This document shows, piece after piece, positions 47,919 through 56,125 of a stretch of DNA of 64,000 bases; the first letter of the stretch is position 1; the number at the start of each line of letters is the position of its first letter. Source of the DNA: Gimesia chilikensis (GTDB lineage: Bacteria > Planctomycetota > Planctomycetia > Planctomycetales > Planctomycetaceae); assembly GCF_008329715.1 (NCBI RefSeq), contig NZ_VTSR01000006.1, positions 310,001-374,000 on the forward strand, in the 5' to 3' direction. A model generated the notes under the pieces. It did no database searches, had not been told where the DNA came from, and saw nothing but the letters and a program-made list of their open reading frames with translations. A program made the translations under genes and the position numbers.

Positions 47919-48237
47919 TTTCTGCTCCCAGAATCCGGTCTACGGCGGATGAGAACTGTTTCCACTCCTGACGCTTCTCGTTCAGAACCTTCTGCCCCTG
48001 CGTCGTCAGCTCGTAATACTTGCGCCGACGACCATCGACTTCACGCCAGAATGATTTCAGCAGCTTCTTTCGCTGCAACTTGTGTAACGCTGGATACAGA
48101 CTCCCCTCTTTCAGCTCAAACTCCTGAGCCGATCGATTCGTCACCTGTTGCGTAATTTCGTAACCATACGTGGGCCCCTCGGAAACCAGTTCCAGAATGA
48201 GCATCTCCAGCGTGCCTGCAAATAACTGAGGATTCAT
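47905..48237 (-). CDS. PadR-family transcriptional regulator
   Basis: A 110-residue winged-helix regulator. Residues 1-80 are the PadR domain: LFAGTLEMLILELVSEGPTY, GYEITQQVTNRS, then ELKEGSLYPALHKLQRKKLL (the recognition helix region) and the wing WREVDGRRRKYYELTTQG. A single C-terminal dimerisation helix follows (VLNEKRQEWKQFSSAVDRIL), as in the short PadR subfamily. ATG 48237 is chosen because GGAG lies 8 nt upstream; the longer frame from 48252 has no such site. It is the first gene of a five-gene operon with the four membrane paralogues. The promoter just upstream carries a matching inverted repeat, so autorepression is likely. PadR proteins normally release DNA on ligand or partner binding; the signal here is unknown. 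Confidence 0.93.
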   Translation of the reverse strand: MNPQLFAGTLEMLILELVSEGPTYGYEITQQVTNRSAQEFELKEGSLYPALHKLQRKKLLKSFWREVDGRRRKYYELTTQGQKVLNEKRQEWKQFSSAVDRILGAESGLA

Positions 48238-48250
48238 CTTTCTTTCTCCC

Positions 48251-48305
48251 ATACCTAGGATGACTACATATCCAATATATAGCCGCTCTAGGTATATACT
48301 GTCAA
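48251..48305 (-). promoter_or_regulatory. Promoter and probable operator of the PadR operon
   Basis: Read on the minus strand: a perfect -35 TTGACA (48305-48300), an 18-bp spacer, then -10 TATATA (48281-48276). An 8-bp inverted repeat lies across it: ATACCTAG (48295-48288) inside the spacer and CTAGGTAT (48258-48251) in the 5' leader. The half-sites are 37 bp apart centre to centre. A PadR dimer bound at either or both could block RNA polymerase. The start codon of padR is at 48237. Confidence 0.78.
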
Positions 48306-48331
48306 GCAGTTTTTTTAAAAGAAATCACGAG

Positions 48332-48392
48332 GGGGTGAGCCCGAATGCAATTCTGGCCGAGCGCAGCGCGCAGGAGGTCCCAGCTTACGGGA
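48332..48392 (+). repeat. Dispersed hairpin repeat H1, copy 3
   Basis: The arms are imperfect in this copy (CCCGAATG and AATTCTGG). The tail GAGCGCAGCGCGCAGGAGGT continues with CCCAGCTTACGGGA and closely matches the copy at 36886. Confidence 0.72.
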
Positions 48393-48470
48393 TCAATTTA
48401 CAACAGAGAAACCCATTCGTTCGAATAAGTGGGCTTGAGGCGCACGCACACTTCACATCGTCTGCACCGC

Positions 48471-48517
48471 GACCTCCTGTTGCCTGCGGCAATACCGGAT
48501 TACATCCGGTACCACCC
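48471..48517 (-). repeat. Dispersed hairpin repeat H1, inverted copy 4
   Basis: Read on the minus strand, ACCGGAT and ATCCGGT pair around GTA, then comes a tail ending CAACAGGAGGTC. It faces copy 3, 80 bp away, so the two could pair with each other. Confidence 0.7.
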
Positions 48518-48561
48518 AGATTATTCAGAGGCCATTGAAAGCGGACACCAATAGAACCTCA

Positions 48562-48594
48562 CCAGGCGGGCGGACACATGGGTCCGCACCCTAC
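48562..48594 (-). repeat. Dispersed hairpin repeat H2, inverted copy 3
   Basis: Minus-strand reading: GTAGGGTGCGGACCCATGTG then TCCGCCCGCCTGG. The arms GCGGAC and GTCCGC enclose the same CCATGT loop. It stands 44 bp from the inverted H1, nearly the same spacing as at 36842-36886. Confidence 0.8.
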
Positions 48595-48622
48595 GCCAGT
48601 TGAAGCAAGCACAGACAGACTG

Positions 48623-49804
48623 TTAAACAGCCCGTCCCGCGTTGGCGCAGAACTGGTAATATACCTCTTCCGATTTCACGAGCTCATCGATTTCGACCCA
48701 CTCATCCACCGTGTGAGCCTGGGCGATCGAACCGGGGCCGAAGACCATTGAGGGCACGCCGCTCTGATTCACGCGGGCTGCGTGCGTACCGTAGGGGACG
48801 CCCACTTTTTTGTGACCGGGCTCCATGGTGTCGATCACCTTCAGCAGTCGATCGCTCCAGGCACCATTATTGTGATCGGAGAGGGAGACGCCGGTAATCC
48901 ACGGCGGCAGCATTTCGAATTCAAAAGGCAGCTGCTCTTTGAGGTAGTCTTCCACCTGGTTCATCACATCGATGCCGTCTTCGCCAGGAATGACGCGGCG
49001 GTCAATTTCAATCGTGCACCAGTCCGGCACAATGTTGACGCTGTCGCCCCCTTCGATCACGCCGACACTCAAGGTCGGCGGACCGCACAACGGATGTGCT
49101 TCCCGTTTCGTCAGCTCATCCGCGTAGACCTGCAGTGCCTTGATCACATCCGCCATCCGGTAGATGGCATTTACGCCATCATTGGGTTGTGAACTGTGAC
49201 AGGCCTTTCCGGTCGTCTTGATTTTCCAGCGGGTCGCACCACGATGGGCCACGACGATATCCAGCATCGTCGGTTCGGCCACGAGTCCCAGATCGGGAGG
49301 CGTGGTCAGAATCTGGCTCAGTCCGCTCGGATTCTCCCAGAGCTGCACCAGGTGATTGATGCCCTGCACGGTTGCTTCTTCATCGCAGGTACAGGAGAGA
49401 ATCACATTCGCCGCATCGGGAGGATTGTCGTTGATGAGCCGCGTGAAGGCCATCAGCATCGCCGCCATGCTGCCTTTGACATCGCAGGCACCGCGACCGT
49501 AAATCCGGCCGTCTTTCTCGGTCCCTTCAAAGGGGGGTACGATCATCCCTTCCGCGGGAACCGTATCCTGGTGTACGTCCATCAGAATCGTGGGCACACC
49601 CTCTTTAACCGGCGTGCGGGCGATCACATTATTCCGCCCGGGAACCACTTCGATTGATTCGTACTCGACTCCCAGTTCTTCGAAATAGTCACACAGAAAC
49701 TGGGTCAGTCTGCCTTCATAATAGATATCACCGGAAACAGCGCGGCCCATGGGATTCACGCTGGGAATGGCAATCAGTTGTTTTAACAGCTGGACGACAT
49801 CCAT
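48623..49804 (-). CDS. M20-family metallopeptidase (ArgE/DapE-like)
   Basis: A 393-residue M20 zinc hydrolase. The two zinc-ligand blocks are present: TILMDVHQDTVPAEG (His-x-Asp) and GRIYGRGACDVKGSMAAM (Asp ligand). The catalytic glutamate pair follows in SCTCDEEATVQGINHL, then VAEPTMLDIVVAHRGATRWK and the lid-domain histidine in TGKACHSSQPNDGVNAIY. The C-terminal histidine ligand is in GPGSIAQAHTVDEWV. The enzyme should remove an acyl group or amino-terminal group from an amino acid or dipeptide (ArgE and DapE are relatives); the substrate is not readable. ATG 49804 is selected over the longer 49870 frame because AAAGG stands 10 nt before it and the N-terminus then matches the family. Confidence 0.92.
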   Translation of the reverse strand: MDVVQLLKQLIAIPSVNPMGRAVSGDIYYEGRLTQFLCDYFEELGVEYESIEVVPGRNNVIARTPVKEGVPTILMDVHQDTVPAEGMIVPPFEGTEKDGRIYGRGACDVKGSMAAMLMAFTRLINDNPPDAANVILSCTCDEEATVQGINHLVQLWENPSGLSQILTTPPDLGLVAEPTMLDIVVAHRGATRWKIKTTGKACHSSQPNDGVNAIYRMADVIKALQVYADELTKREAHPLCGPPTLSVGVIEGGDSVNIVPDWCTIEIDRRVIPGEDGIDVMNQVEDYLKEQLPFEFEMLPPWITGVSLSDHNNGAWSDRLLKVIDTMEPGHKKVGVPYGTHAARVNQSGVPSMVFGPGSIAQAHTVDEWVEIDELVKSEEVYYQFCANAGRAV

Positions 49805-50019
49805 CAAAAAATAACCTTTTCTCGAGCCCGCTTTTGAATACTCTCGCGCTGAATTCATCGTAGTTTCCACAGCCAGTGTCCCTCAACTGCAGCCCGATTT
49901 CTACTGATAACGCATTCAGTTTCTTAAGTTGGTTGAATTTTACAGGCCAGACCGACTCTAATATCAGTAGACCGCGTTTTACCCAAATCACGCTGACCAC
50001 AAACTCCAAGGAGCCTTAC

Positions 50020-50949
50020 ATGAGAAACATACTGAACTGGTCCGCCGCTCTGCTCGCGTTGATCATCACCGCAGCCCCCCTGCAGGCGGATCCGATCCCC
50101 GGCGTCGGTCCGGTAAGCGACCCTGTCAAAGTCTTTTCTGATTTCAAATTCACCGAAGGTCCCGCCTTCGACCTCAAAGGCAACCTCTACTTCACCGATA
50201 TCCCCGCCAACCGGATCTACAAAGTCGATACCGATGGCAAACTCAGCGTCTTTCTGGAACCCTCCAATCACTGCAACGGCCTGATGCTCGATGGCTCCGG
50301 CAAACTGCTGGCCTGTGAAATGGATGGCCGCCTGGTCAGCATAAATCTGAAAACCAGGAAAGTGACGCCGCTGGTCTCCGAATATGAAGGCAAACGCTTT
50401 AACGCACCCAATGATGTCGTGGTAGACAGTACAGGTGGTATCTACTTCACCGACCCGCATTTCCGCGCCCCCGAACCTCTTCCACAGGGAACCGTCGCCG
50501 TCTATTACCGCTCCGCTGACGGCAAGGTGAGCCGGATCATCGACGATATCAAAGCCCCTAACGGCGTGATTCTCTCTCCGGATGAAAAAACGCTGTACGT
50601 CATCCCCAGTATGCAGAAGGAGATGATGGCGTACCCCGTGACCGCTCCCGGCAAAATTGGCAAAGGCCGCGTATTCTGCACGCTGAAGCAGGCCGAAGGC
50701 TACAAAGAACCGGGCAGTGGAGGTGATGGCCTGACGATCGATACGAACGGGAATCTTTATATCACATCCGGTCTGGGACTGCAGGTCTTCTCGCCGGAAG
50801 GGAAACTGCTGGGCATCATCGATGTCCCGGAAAAGCCGGCCAACGTCACTTTCGGCGGCAAAGACAACTCAAGCCTGTTCATTACCGCACGCACTTCGCT
50901 GTACCGGGTCGATACACAGGCCAAAGGGCACCGGTTCCCGGGAAAATAA
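50020..50949 (+). CDS. Exported SMP-30/gluconolactonase-like propeller
   Basis: A 309-residue exported six-bladed propeller. The signal peptide (WSAALLALIITAAPLQADP) is cleaved near residue 23. Domain blocks are FTEGPAFDLKGNLYFTDIPA with the metal-ligand glutamate at the start, HCNGLMLDGSGKLLACEMDG, FNAPNDVVVDSTGGIYFTDP (the central Asn and the Asp in NDVVVD are ligands), KAPNGVILSPDEKTLYV and GDGLTIDTNGNLYIT. Calcium- or zinc-dependent lactone hydrolysis in the periplasm is the expected activity. AAGGAG precedes ATG 50020 by 6 nt, a strong ribosome-binding site that decides the start over the upstream frame. Monocistronic, with a terminator. Confidence 0.92.
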   Translation: MRNILNWSAALLALIITAAPLQADPIPGVGPVSDPVKVFSDFKFTEGPAFDLKGNLYFTDIPANRIYKVDTDGKLSVFLEPSNHCNGLMLDGSGKLLACEMDGRLVSINLKTRKVTPLVSEYEGKRFNAPNDVVVDSTGGIYFTDPHFRAPEPLPQGTVAVYYRSADGKVSRIIDDIKAPNGVILSPDEKTLYVIPSMQKEMMAYPVTAPGKIGKGRVFCTLKQAEGYKEPGSGGDGLTIDTNGNLYITSGLGLQVFSPEGKLLGIIDVPEKPANVTFGGKDNSSLFITARTSLYRVDTQAKGHRFPGK

Positions 50950-51022
50950 TTCTCAGGCCGATCTGACAACTGATACGCATTGTCGCACCTGTTTCGATAA
51001 TGCCTGAACTGGAATAATCCGC

Positions 51023-51066
51023 ACGCTGGTCTGGCTGAAACGCCGATAAAAAGACCAGCGTTTTTT
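51023..51066 (+). terminator. Rho-independent terminator of the SMP-30 gene
   Basis: The stem ACGCTGGTCT / AGACCAGCGT with a 19-nt loop is followed by a run of six T, 75 bp past the stop. The remaining spacer to 51277 is A+T-rich and should carry the sucB promoter. Confidence 0.88.
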
Positions 51067-51277
51067 CATGTCATGTGAGCCTCCTGCAACTTTTAACCGT
51101 TGACCCGCCTGAAGCCAAATAATTTTTCCCGATTATCATCTTCCCGGTGTGCGGGAATTGTGCTGGCTTTCGCAACAAGTCATAATCAAAATTGCTGCTC
51201 AAAAATGACCAGATTAACGGAATTTACTCTGAAAAATACAATTTTCCCCTCATGACTCGGTTGGAGATTAGTGTCCG

Positions 51278-52471
51278 ATGTCTGTTGAAATTAAGGTCCC
51301 CTCAGTCGGGGAATCCATCACCGAAGTCCAGATTGGTGCCTGGCACGCGGAACAAGGCAAATGGGTCGCTCAAGACAGTGAAATCGTTGAGCTCGAAACC
51401 GACAAGGCCACCTTCGATGTGCCGGCCCCCCTTGATGGGATCATCGTCGAAATTCTGAAGAAAACCGGCGAGATGGCTTCCGTAGGCGAAGTCATCGGCT
51501 ACCTCGAAGAAGCCGAACGCCCGGCAGACCAGGCCGCTCCCGCTCCCGAAAAGAGCCCCGAGAAAGCAGCCGCCGCTCCCGCCCCCAAAGCGGAAGCCCC
51601 TGCACACGCCGGCGGCGGTTCGGATGATCGGGTCATGCCGGCAGCCGCCCGCGTCATGGCAGAAAAGGGACTCTCCCCGGCAGACGTCACAGGCACCGGA
51701 CACGGCGGTCGGATTCTGAAAGAAGATGTCCTCGCTCACCAGGGCGGCGCTGCCTCCGGCAACGGTGCCTTCCGCGAAGAAGAAATCGTCCCCATGAGCC
51801 CCATCCGCAAGAAGATCGCGGAGCGGCTCGTCGAAGCCCAGACCAACGCAGCCCTGCTGACGACCTTCAACGAAGTCGACATGTCATCCGTCATGGAACT
51901 GCGGGCACAATACAAAGACCTGTTCCTCAAGAAATACGACGTGAAGCTCGGCTTCATGTCCTTCTTCGTCAAAGCAGTCGTCGACGGACTGAGCCAGTTC
52001 CCGCAGATCAACGCTGAGATCCGTGGTACCGACCTGGTCTTCCGTAACTACTACGACATCGGGATTGCTGTCGGCGGTGGAAAAGGCCTTGTCGTTCCCG
52101 TCATGCGGAACGCAGAACGCCTCAGCTTTGCTGAGATCGAACTCAAGATCAACGATTTCGGCCAGCGGGCCCGGGCCAACAAGATCAGCCTGGATGAACT
52201 CCAGGGCGGTACCTTCACCATCACCAACGGTGGTGTCTACGGTTCGCTGCTCTCCACACCGATCGTCAATCCGCCGCAGAGCGGCGTGCTCGGTATGCAC
52301 GGTATCCAGGAACGGCCTATCGCCGTGAATGGTCAGGTTGTAATTCGGCCCATGATGTACATCGCGCTCACCTACGATCATCGTGTCGTCGACGGCCGGG
52401 AAGCAGTGGTCTTCCTCAAGCGGGTCAAAGAAGCACTCGAAGAACCCGCTCGCATGCTGATGGAAATCTGA
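51278..52471 (+). CDS. sucB: 2-oxoglutarate dehydrogenase E2 (dihydrolipoyl succinyltransferase)
   Basis: A 397-residue E2 subunit of the 2-oxoglutarate dehydrogenase complex. The N-terminal lipoyl domain has the modified lysine K43 in [14 protein letters not shown]. An Ala/Pro/Lys linker (about 80-115) leads to the E3/E1-binding domain ([20 protein letters not shown]; about 119-150) and the catalytic domain. Catalytic residues lie in [13 protein letters not shown] near the C-terminus (H368, D372). The start [17 protein letters not shown] is typical of SucB rather than AceF. GGAG lies about 11 nt before the ATG. The E1 gene (sucA) is not in the window, so E1 must be elsewhere. It is followed by lpdA and a lipoate-ligase-like gene, so three steps of one cofactor system are together. 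Confidence 0.96.
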   Translation: MSVEIKVPSVGESITEVQIGAWHAEQGKWVAQDSEIVELETDKATFDVPAPLDGIIVEILKKTGEMASVGEVIGYLEEAERPADQAAPAPEKSPEKAAAAPAPKAEAPAHAGGGSDDRVMPAAARVMAEKGLSPADVTGTGHGGRILKEDVLAHQGGAASGNGAFREEEIVPMSPIRKKIAERLVEAQTNAALLTTFNEVDMSSVMELRAQYKDLFLKKYDVKLGFMSFFVKAVVDGLSQFPQINAEIRGTDLVFRNYYDIGIAVGGGKGLVVPVMRNAERLSFAEIELKINDFGQRARANKISLDELQGGTFTITNGGVYGSLLSTPIVNPPQSGVLGMHGIQERPIAVNGQVVIRPMMYIALTYDHRVVDGREAVVFLKRVKEALEEPARMLMEI

Positions 52472-52536
52472 TAACAGTCAAAACGCGCATCTAAGAGGTT
52501 TGGAAAGGTTTCCTGTCGCTGCAGGAAAAAGAGAAA

Positions 52537-53919
52537 ATGAACCACGATCTGGTTATTATCGGTGCTGGTCCCGGAGGATATATCGCAGCCATCCGTGCTG
52601 CACAACTCGGTCTCAACGTCGCCTGTATCGAAAAAGAACGTATGCTGGGCGGCACCTGTCTGCGTGTAGGCTGTATCCCCAGTAAAGCCCTGCTGGAATC
52701 CAGCGAGCTTTACCGCGAAGCTGAGCACACCTTCAAAGATCGTGGCATCAACGTCGGCGACCTGGAACTCGACCTGGAAAAGATGCTCAGCCAGAAAGAC
52801 CGCACCGTCAAGACCATGGGCGGTGGCATCGACTCGCTGTTCAAAAAGAATAAAATCACCCGCTACAGCGGTCACGCCACCATCACGGCACCGGGTAAAG
52901 TAGTCGTCGATGACGGCAATGAACAGACTGAACTCGACGCCAAAAACATTCTGATCGCCACCGGCAGCGAACCTTCCACCCTGCCCGGCATCGAACTCGA
53001 TGGTGACAAAGTCGGCACCAGCACCGAAGCCCTCGCTTACGATGAGGTCCCTAAACATCTGGTGGTAATCGGCGGCGGTGTGATTGGTCTCGAACTGGGA
53101 GCTGTCTGGAACCGCCTGGGTGCCAAGGTCACCGTACTGGAATACCTCGACCGGATTCTCCCCACGACCGACACTGAGATCGCTAAAGAAGCACAGAAGA
53201 TCTTCGAAAAACAGGGACTCGAATTCCAGCTGGGTTGCCGCGTCACCGGCGTCAAAGTCAACAAGAAAACCTGCGACGTGGAAATCGCTGACAGCAAATC
53301 CATCCGCTGTGATCGCGTACTGGTCGCCGTCGGCAGACGTCCCAACACCGAAAACCTGGGACTCGAAAACGTCGGTATCGAAGTCGATCAACGCGGGTTC
53401 ATTCCCGTGAACGCCCACTTCGAGACTTCTGCTAAAGGCGTTTACGCCATCGGTGATGTCATCGGCGGTGCCATGCTGGCCCATAAAGCGGAAGACGAAG
53501 GGGTTGCCTTCGCCGAGTACCTCGTCACCGGTTACGGACACATCAACTACGACACCATCCCGAGTGTCGCTTACACCAACCCGGAAATCGCTGCTGTCGG
53601 CAAGACTGAAGAACAGCTCAAAGAAGCCGGGATCGATTATCGCAAGGGTTCCTTCCCCTTCCTGGCCAACGGCCGGGCACGCGCGATGGGACAGACAGAA
53701 GGTCGCGTCAAAATGCTGGCCGATGCCAAAACCGACCGCGTCCTGGGCGTGCACATCCTGGGACCGCGTGCCGGGGATCTGATCGCCGAGTGTGCCGTCG
53801 CCATGGAATTTGGTGCCAGCAGCGAAGACATCGCCCGTTGCTGCCATGCCCATCCGACCTTGGCAGAAGCCATCAAGGAAGCAGCACTGGCCGTCGATAA
53901 ACGTACCCTCAACTTCTGA
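52537..53919 (+). CDS. lpdA: Dihydrolipoyl dehydrogenase (E3)
   Basis: A 460-residue flavoprotein disulfide reductase that reoxidises dihydrolipoamide. FAD-binding VIIGAGPGGYIAAIRAAQ is at about 6-23, and the redox-active pair is C41/C46 in GGTCLRVGCIPSK. The NAD-binding fold is VVIGGGVIGLELGAVWNRLG at about 175-195. The second FAD contact is GVYAIGDVIGGAMLAHKAED, and the catalytic His-Glu segment CCHAHPTLAEAIKEA is near the C-terminus. All functional residues are intact. The gene lies 65 bp downstream of sucB, and its stop is one base before the next gene. Confidence 0.97.
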   Translation: MNHDLVIIGAGPGGYIAAIRAAQLGLNVACIEKERMLGGTCLRVGCIPSKALLESSELYREAEHTFKDRGINVGDLELDLEKMLSQKDRTVKTMGGGIDSLFKKNKITRYSGHATITAPGKVVVDDGNEQTELDAKNILIATGSEPSTLPGIELDGDKVGTSTEALAYDEVPKHLVVIGGGVIGLELGAVWNRLGAKVTVLEYLDRILPTTDTEIAKEAQKIFEKQGLEFQLGCRVTGVKVNKKTCDVEIADSKSIRCDRVLVAVGRRPNTENLGLENVGIEVDQRGFIPVNAHFETSAKGVYAIGDVIGGAMLAHKAEDEGVAFAEYLVTGYGHINYDTIPSVAYTNPEIAAVGKTEEQLKEAGIDYRKGSFPFLANGRARAMGQTEGRVKMLADAKTDRVLGVHILGPRAGDLIAECAVAMEFGASSEDIARCCHAHPTLAEAIKEAALAVDKRTLNF

Positions 53920-53920
53920 A

Positions 53921-54658
53921 ATGCAACCGCAGGCCTGTCAGCTTTCAGAAACCGTTTTCCCCACGCCGGAAGAAAATCTGGCGCTGGAGGAAAGCCTGCT
54001 CTACCAGATCAACGAACAGGATTCCGCTGGCTGCCTGAGGCTCTGGGAAGTCGACCAGTACACGGTTATCATGGGCAGTTCGAATCAGACGTCCTGTAAC
54101 GTAGATCTGGAAGCCTGCCGACGGGATCAGATTCCAGTCCTCCGTCGTTGTACCGGCGGGGGAACAGTGCTGCTCGGTCCCGGTTGTTTCATTTTCTCCC
54201 TGTTCCTGCGGATCTCTCCGGATCAGCATCTGGCAGGCATCGAAGCCACCACCCGCGACATCCTGGACCGCATCCGCGACACCCTCAATACGCGATTCCC
54301 GAAACATGACATCGACCTGCAGGGAATCAGCGATCTGACGATTGAAGGCCACAAATTCTCAGGCAACTCCCAAAGATGGCTGACGCGCACCCTGCTGCAT
54401 CACGGTACCATTCTCTATGACTTCGATCTCGACCTGATTCCCCGCTACCTGACCAGCCCGGAGCGGGAACCCGAATACCGTTCGCACCGCAGCCACCTCG
54501 AGTTCGTCACCAACTACCCGGCAACATCCGCTGAACTCAGGCAGGCATTGATCGACACCTGGCAGGCAGACCAGGGAGAACCCGCGCTGCCCGTCGAACG
54601 TGTCCAGCAGTTGGTCACGGAAAAATACGCGACGGAGAAATGGAATCTCCGCCGCTGA
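53921..54658 (+). CDS. Lipoate-protein ligase A family protein
   Basis: A 245-residue member of the biotin/lipoate ligase fold. The blocks are NLALEESLLYQINEQD, the active-site RRCTGGGTVLLGPG and the conserved-lysine segment IEGHKFSGNSQRWLTRTLLH. The protein ends with a short helix (RVQQLVTEKYATEKWNLRR). It lacks the ~90-residue C-terminal domain of full-length LplA, so it may be a lipoyl/octanoyl transferase of the LipM/LipL type or a ligase with a separate partner. The start at ATG 53921 is one base after the lpdA stop codon, so translation is coupled. Placed after E2 and E3, it probably lipoylates the SucB K43 lysine, which is inferred from position. Confidence 0.86.
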   Translation: MQPQACQLSETVFPTPEENLALEESLLYQINEQDSAGCLRLWEVDQYTVIMGSSNQTSCNVDLEACRRDQIPVLRRCTGGGTVLLGPGCFIFSLFLRISPDQHLAGIEATTRDILDRIRDTLNTRFPKHDIDLQGISDLTIEGHKFSGNSQRWLTRTLLHHGTILYDFDLDLIPRYLTSPEREPEYRSHRSHLEFVTNYPATSAELRQALIDTWQADQGEPALPVERVQQLVTEKYATEKWNLRR

Positions 54659-54670
54659 GTTCATGTTCCG

Positions 54671-56125
54671 TTAAGTCAAAGCGCCCTGCATGGGCTGTTC
54701 GCTGTCTTCCGGGTTCGGCTCTGCAAAATGATCTTCGATCACCCGCATCTCTTTCCAGCGTCCTGCCTGGAACCGAATCAGGTAACCGATGCCCATGATC
54801 GAGATATAGGAAGTACAGGCCACCCAGCTGCCAAACAGCTTTTCGTCGGCGTCCGCATACATCCAGATCAGGAATGTGGGAATTACCATCACCGCCCAGC
54901 CGGTCAACAGCGAGAAGAACATACAGAAACGCGTATCGCCTGCACCACGGATGGCCGATCCAAAGACGACCACCAGGGCATCGAAGAACGAGAACAGAGC
55001 CGCAAAGCGAAGTAAAATCACCGCCGCCTGTTTGACCTTTAGAAAGTCTTCCGTGATGACATCCGGCTCATAGGGACGCAGTAAAAAATCGGGAAAGCCG
55101 ATGTAAATCACCGCAAACAGCAGCATATACGCCGCCGAAGCCGCAAACGCTTTCCAGGTGGTTCTGACCGCCAGCTGTGGACGTCCTTCACCAATCCGCT
55201 TACCTACCAGGGTCATCACTGCGGTCCCGACCCCCATCATCGGGACGAAGGCCAGCGAGTTCAGGTTAAAGGCAATCGTGGTTGCTGCCAGCTCGATCTT
55301 CCCAATCCGCCCCACCAGTACGATAAACAGCGTGAAGCCGATGATGTCAATGAAATACAGCAACCCGTTGGGAAACCCGTAACGGATCAGACGCACAAAC
55401 AGTTCCCGATTGAACTGCCAGTGATTGAACAGTCCATACAGACGGGCCTCATGCTTGGCCAGAATGATAAACAGATACAGCAACAGTGTCACCACATTCG
55501 CAGCCACTGTAGCAATCGCGGCACCGCGGATTCCCAGTGCCGGTATCGGTCCGACTCCGAAAATCAGCCAGTAATCCAGCAGCATATTTACGAGCACGCT
55601 CACCAGGTTGACCCACATGACCACCATGGTCTGACTGCGTCCCGTGTAGAAACAGGAAAGCACCGTCGACAACAGCGCGGGCCCCGATCCCAGACACAGA
55701 ATCGAAAAGTACTCTGCTTCCAGTGCCTGGACTTCGGGCGTATGGCCGATCCAGTGAAAGAAGGTTCCCGCGAAAGGAACGCCTAACAGCAATAGACCGC
55801 CCCAGATCAACGCCAGGTAAACGCCCTGCCAGACCGATTCGGAAACCCGCTGCCTCTGATTTGCTCCCTCATACTGTGCCACGAATGTATTCACATACAT
55901 GGCTTTGCCCATCGCGATCGACATGATCGTCCATTGGATCATGCCTGCAGGCAACGCCGCAGCCACCGCATCTGTCGACCACCAGGTCAGAAAGATCCGG
56001 TCCACCACATGCATGATCGACAGTGACCCGCAGCTCAGCACCAGGGGCACTGCCACATTGGTCAGTTCGCGCAGGCTCCCCGGCGTCACAGTGGAGGTGT
56101 GCTGGTTGAGGGCAGAATCTTCCAT
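54671..56125 (-). CDS. MATE-family efflux transporter
   Basis: A 484-residue MATE (NorM-like) antiporter, which expels drugs or metabolites in exchange for sodium or protons. Twelve or so membrane helices are visible in two matching halves. Marker stretches are PLVLSCGSLSIMHVVDRIFL (helix 1), MGKAMYVNTFVAQYEGANQR (helix 2-3), MGVGTAVMTLVGKRIGEGRP (start of the second half) and FGSAIRGAGDTRFCMFFSLL. The GEGR and GAGDTR motifs are typical of the family. ATG 56125 replaces the longer GTG frame at 56143 because it has the family length. It is convergent with the lipoate ligase gene and divergent from the ABC exporter gene. The substrate is not predictable. Confidence 0.92.
   Translation of the reverse strand: MEDSALNQHTSTVTPGSLRELTNVAVPLVLSCGSLSIMHVVDRIFLTWWSTDAVAAALPAGMIQWTIMSIAMGKAMYVNTFVAQYEGANQRQRVSESVWQGVYLALIWGGLLLLGVPFAGTFFHWIGHTPEVQALEAEYFSILCLGSGPALLSTVLSCFYTGRSQTMVVMWVNLVSVLVNMLLDYWLIFGVGPIPALGIRGAAIATVAANVVTLLLYLFIILAKHEARLYGLFNHWQFNRELFVRLIRYGFPNGLLYFIDIIGFTLFIVLVGRIGKIELAATTIAFNLNSLAFVPMMGVGTAVMTLVGKRIGEGRPQLAVRTTWKAFAASAAYMLLFAVIYIGFPDFLLRPYEPDVITEDFLKVKQAAVILLRFAALFSFFDALVVVFGSAIRGAGDTRFCMFFSLLTGWAVMVIPTFLIWMYADADEKLFGSWVACTSYISIMGIGYLIRFQAGRWKEMRVIEDHFAEPNPEDSEQPMQGALT

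Noticed and set aside
52378-53853. 491-codon minus-strand frame opposite lpdA
   Set aside because: Antisense of a highly conserved gene; the product is low-complexity Asp/Phe/Gly/Val typical of such shadows.
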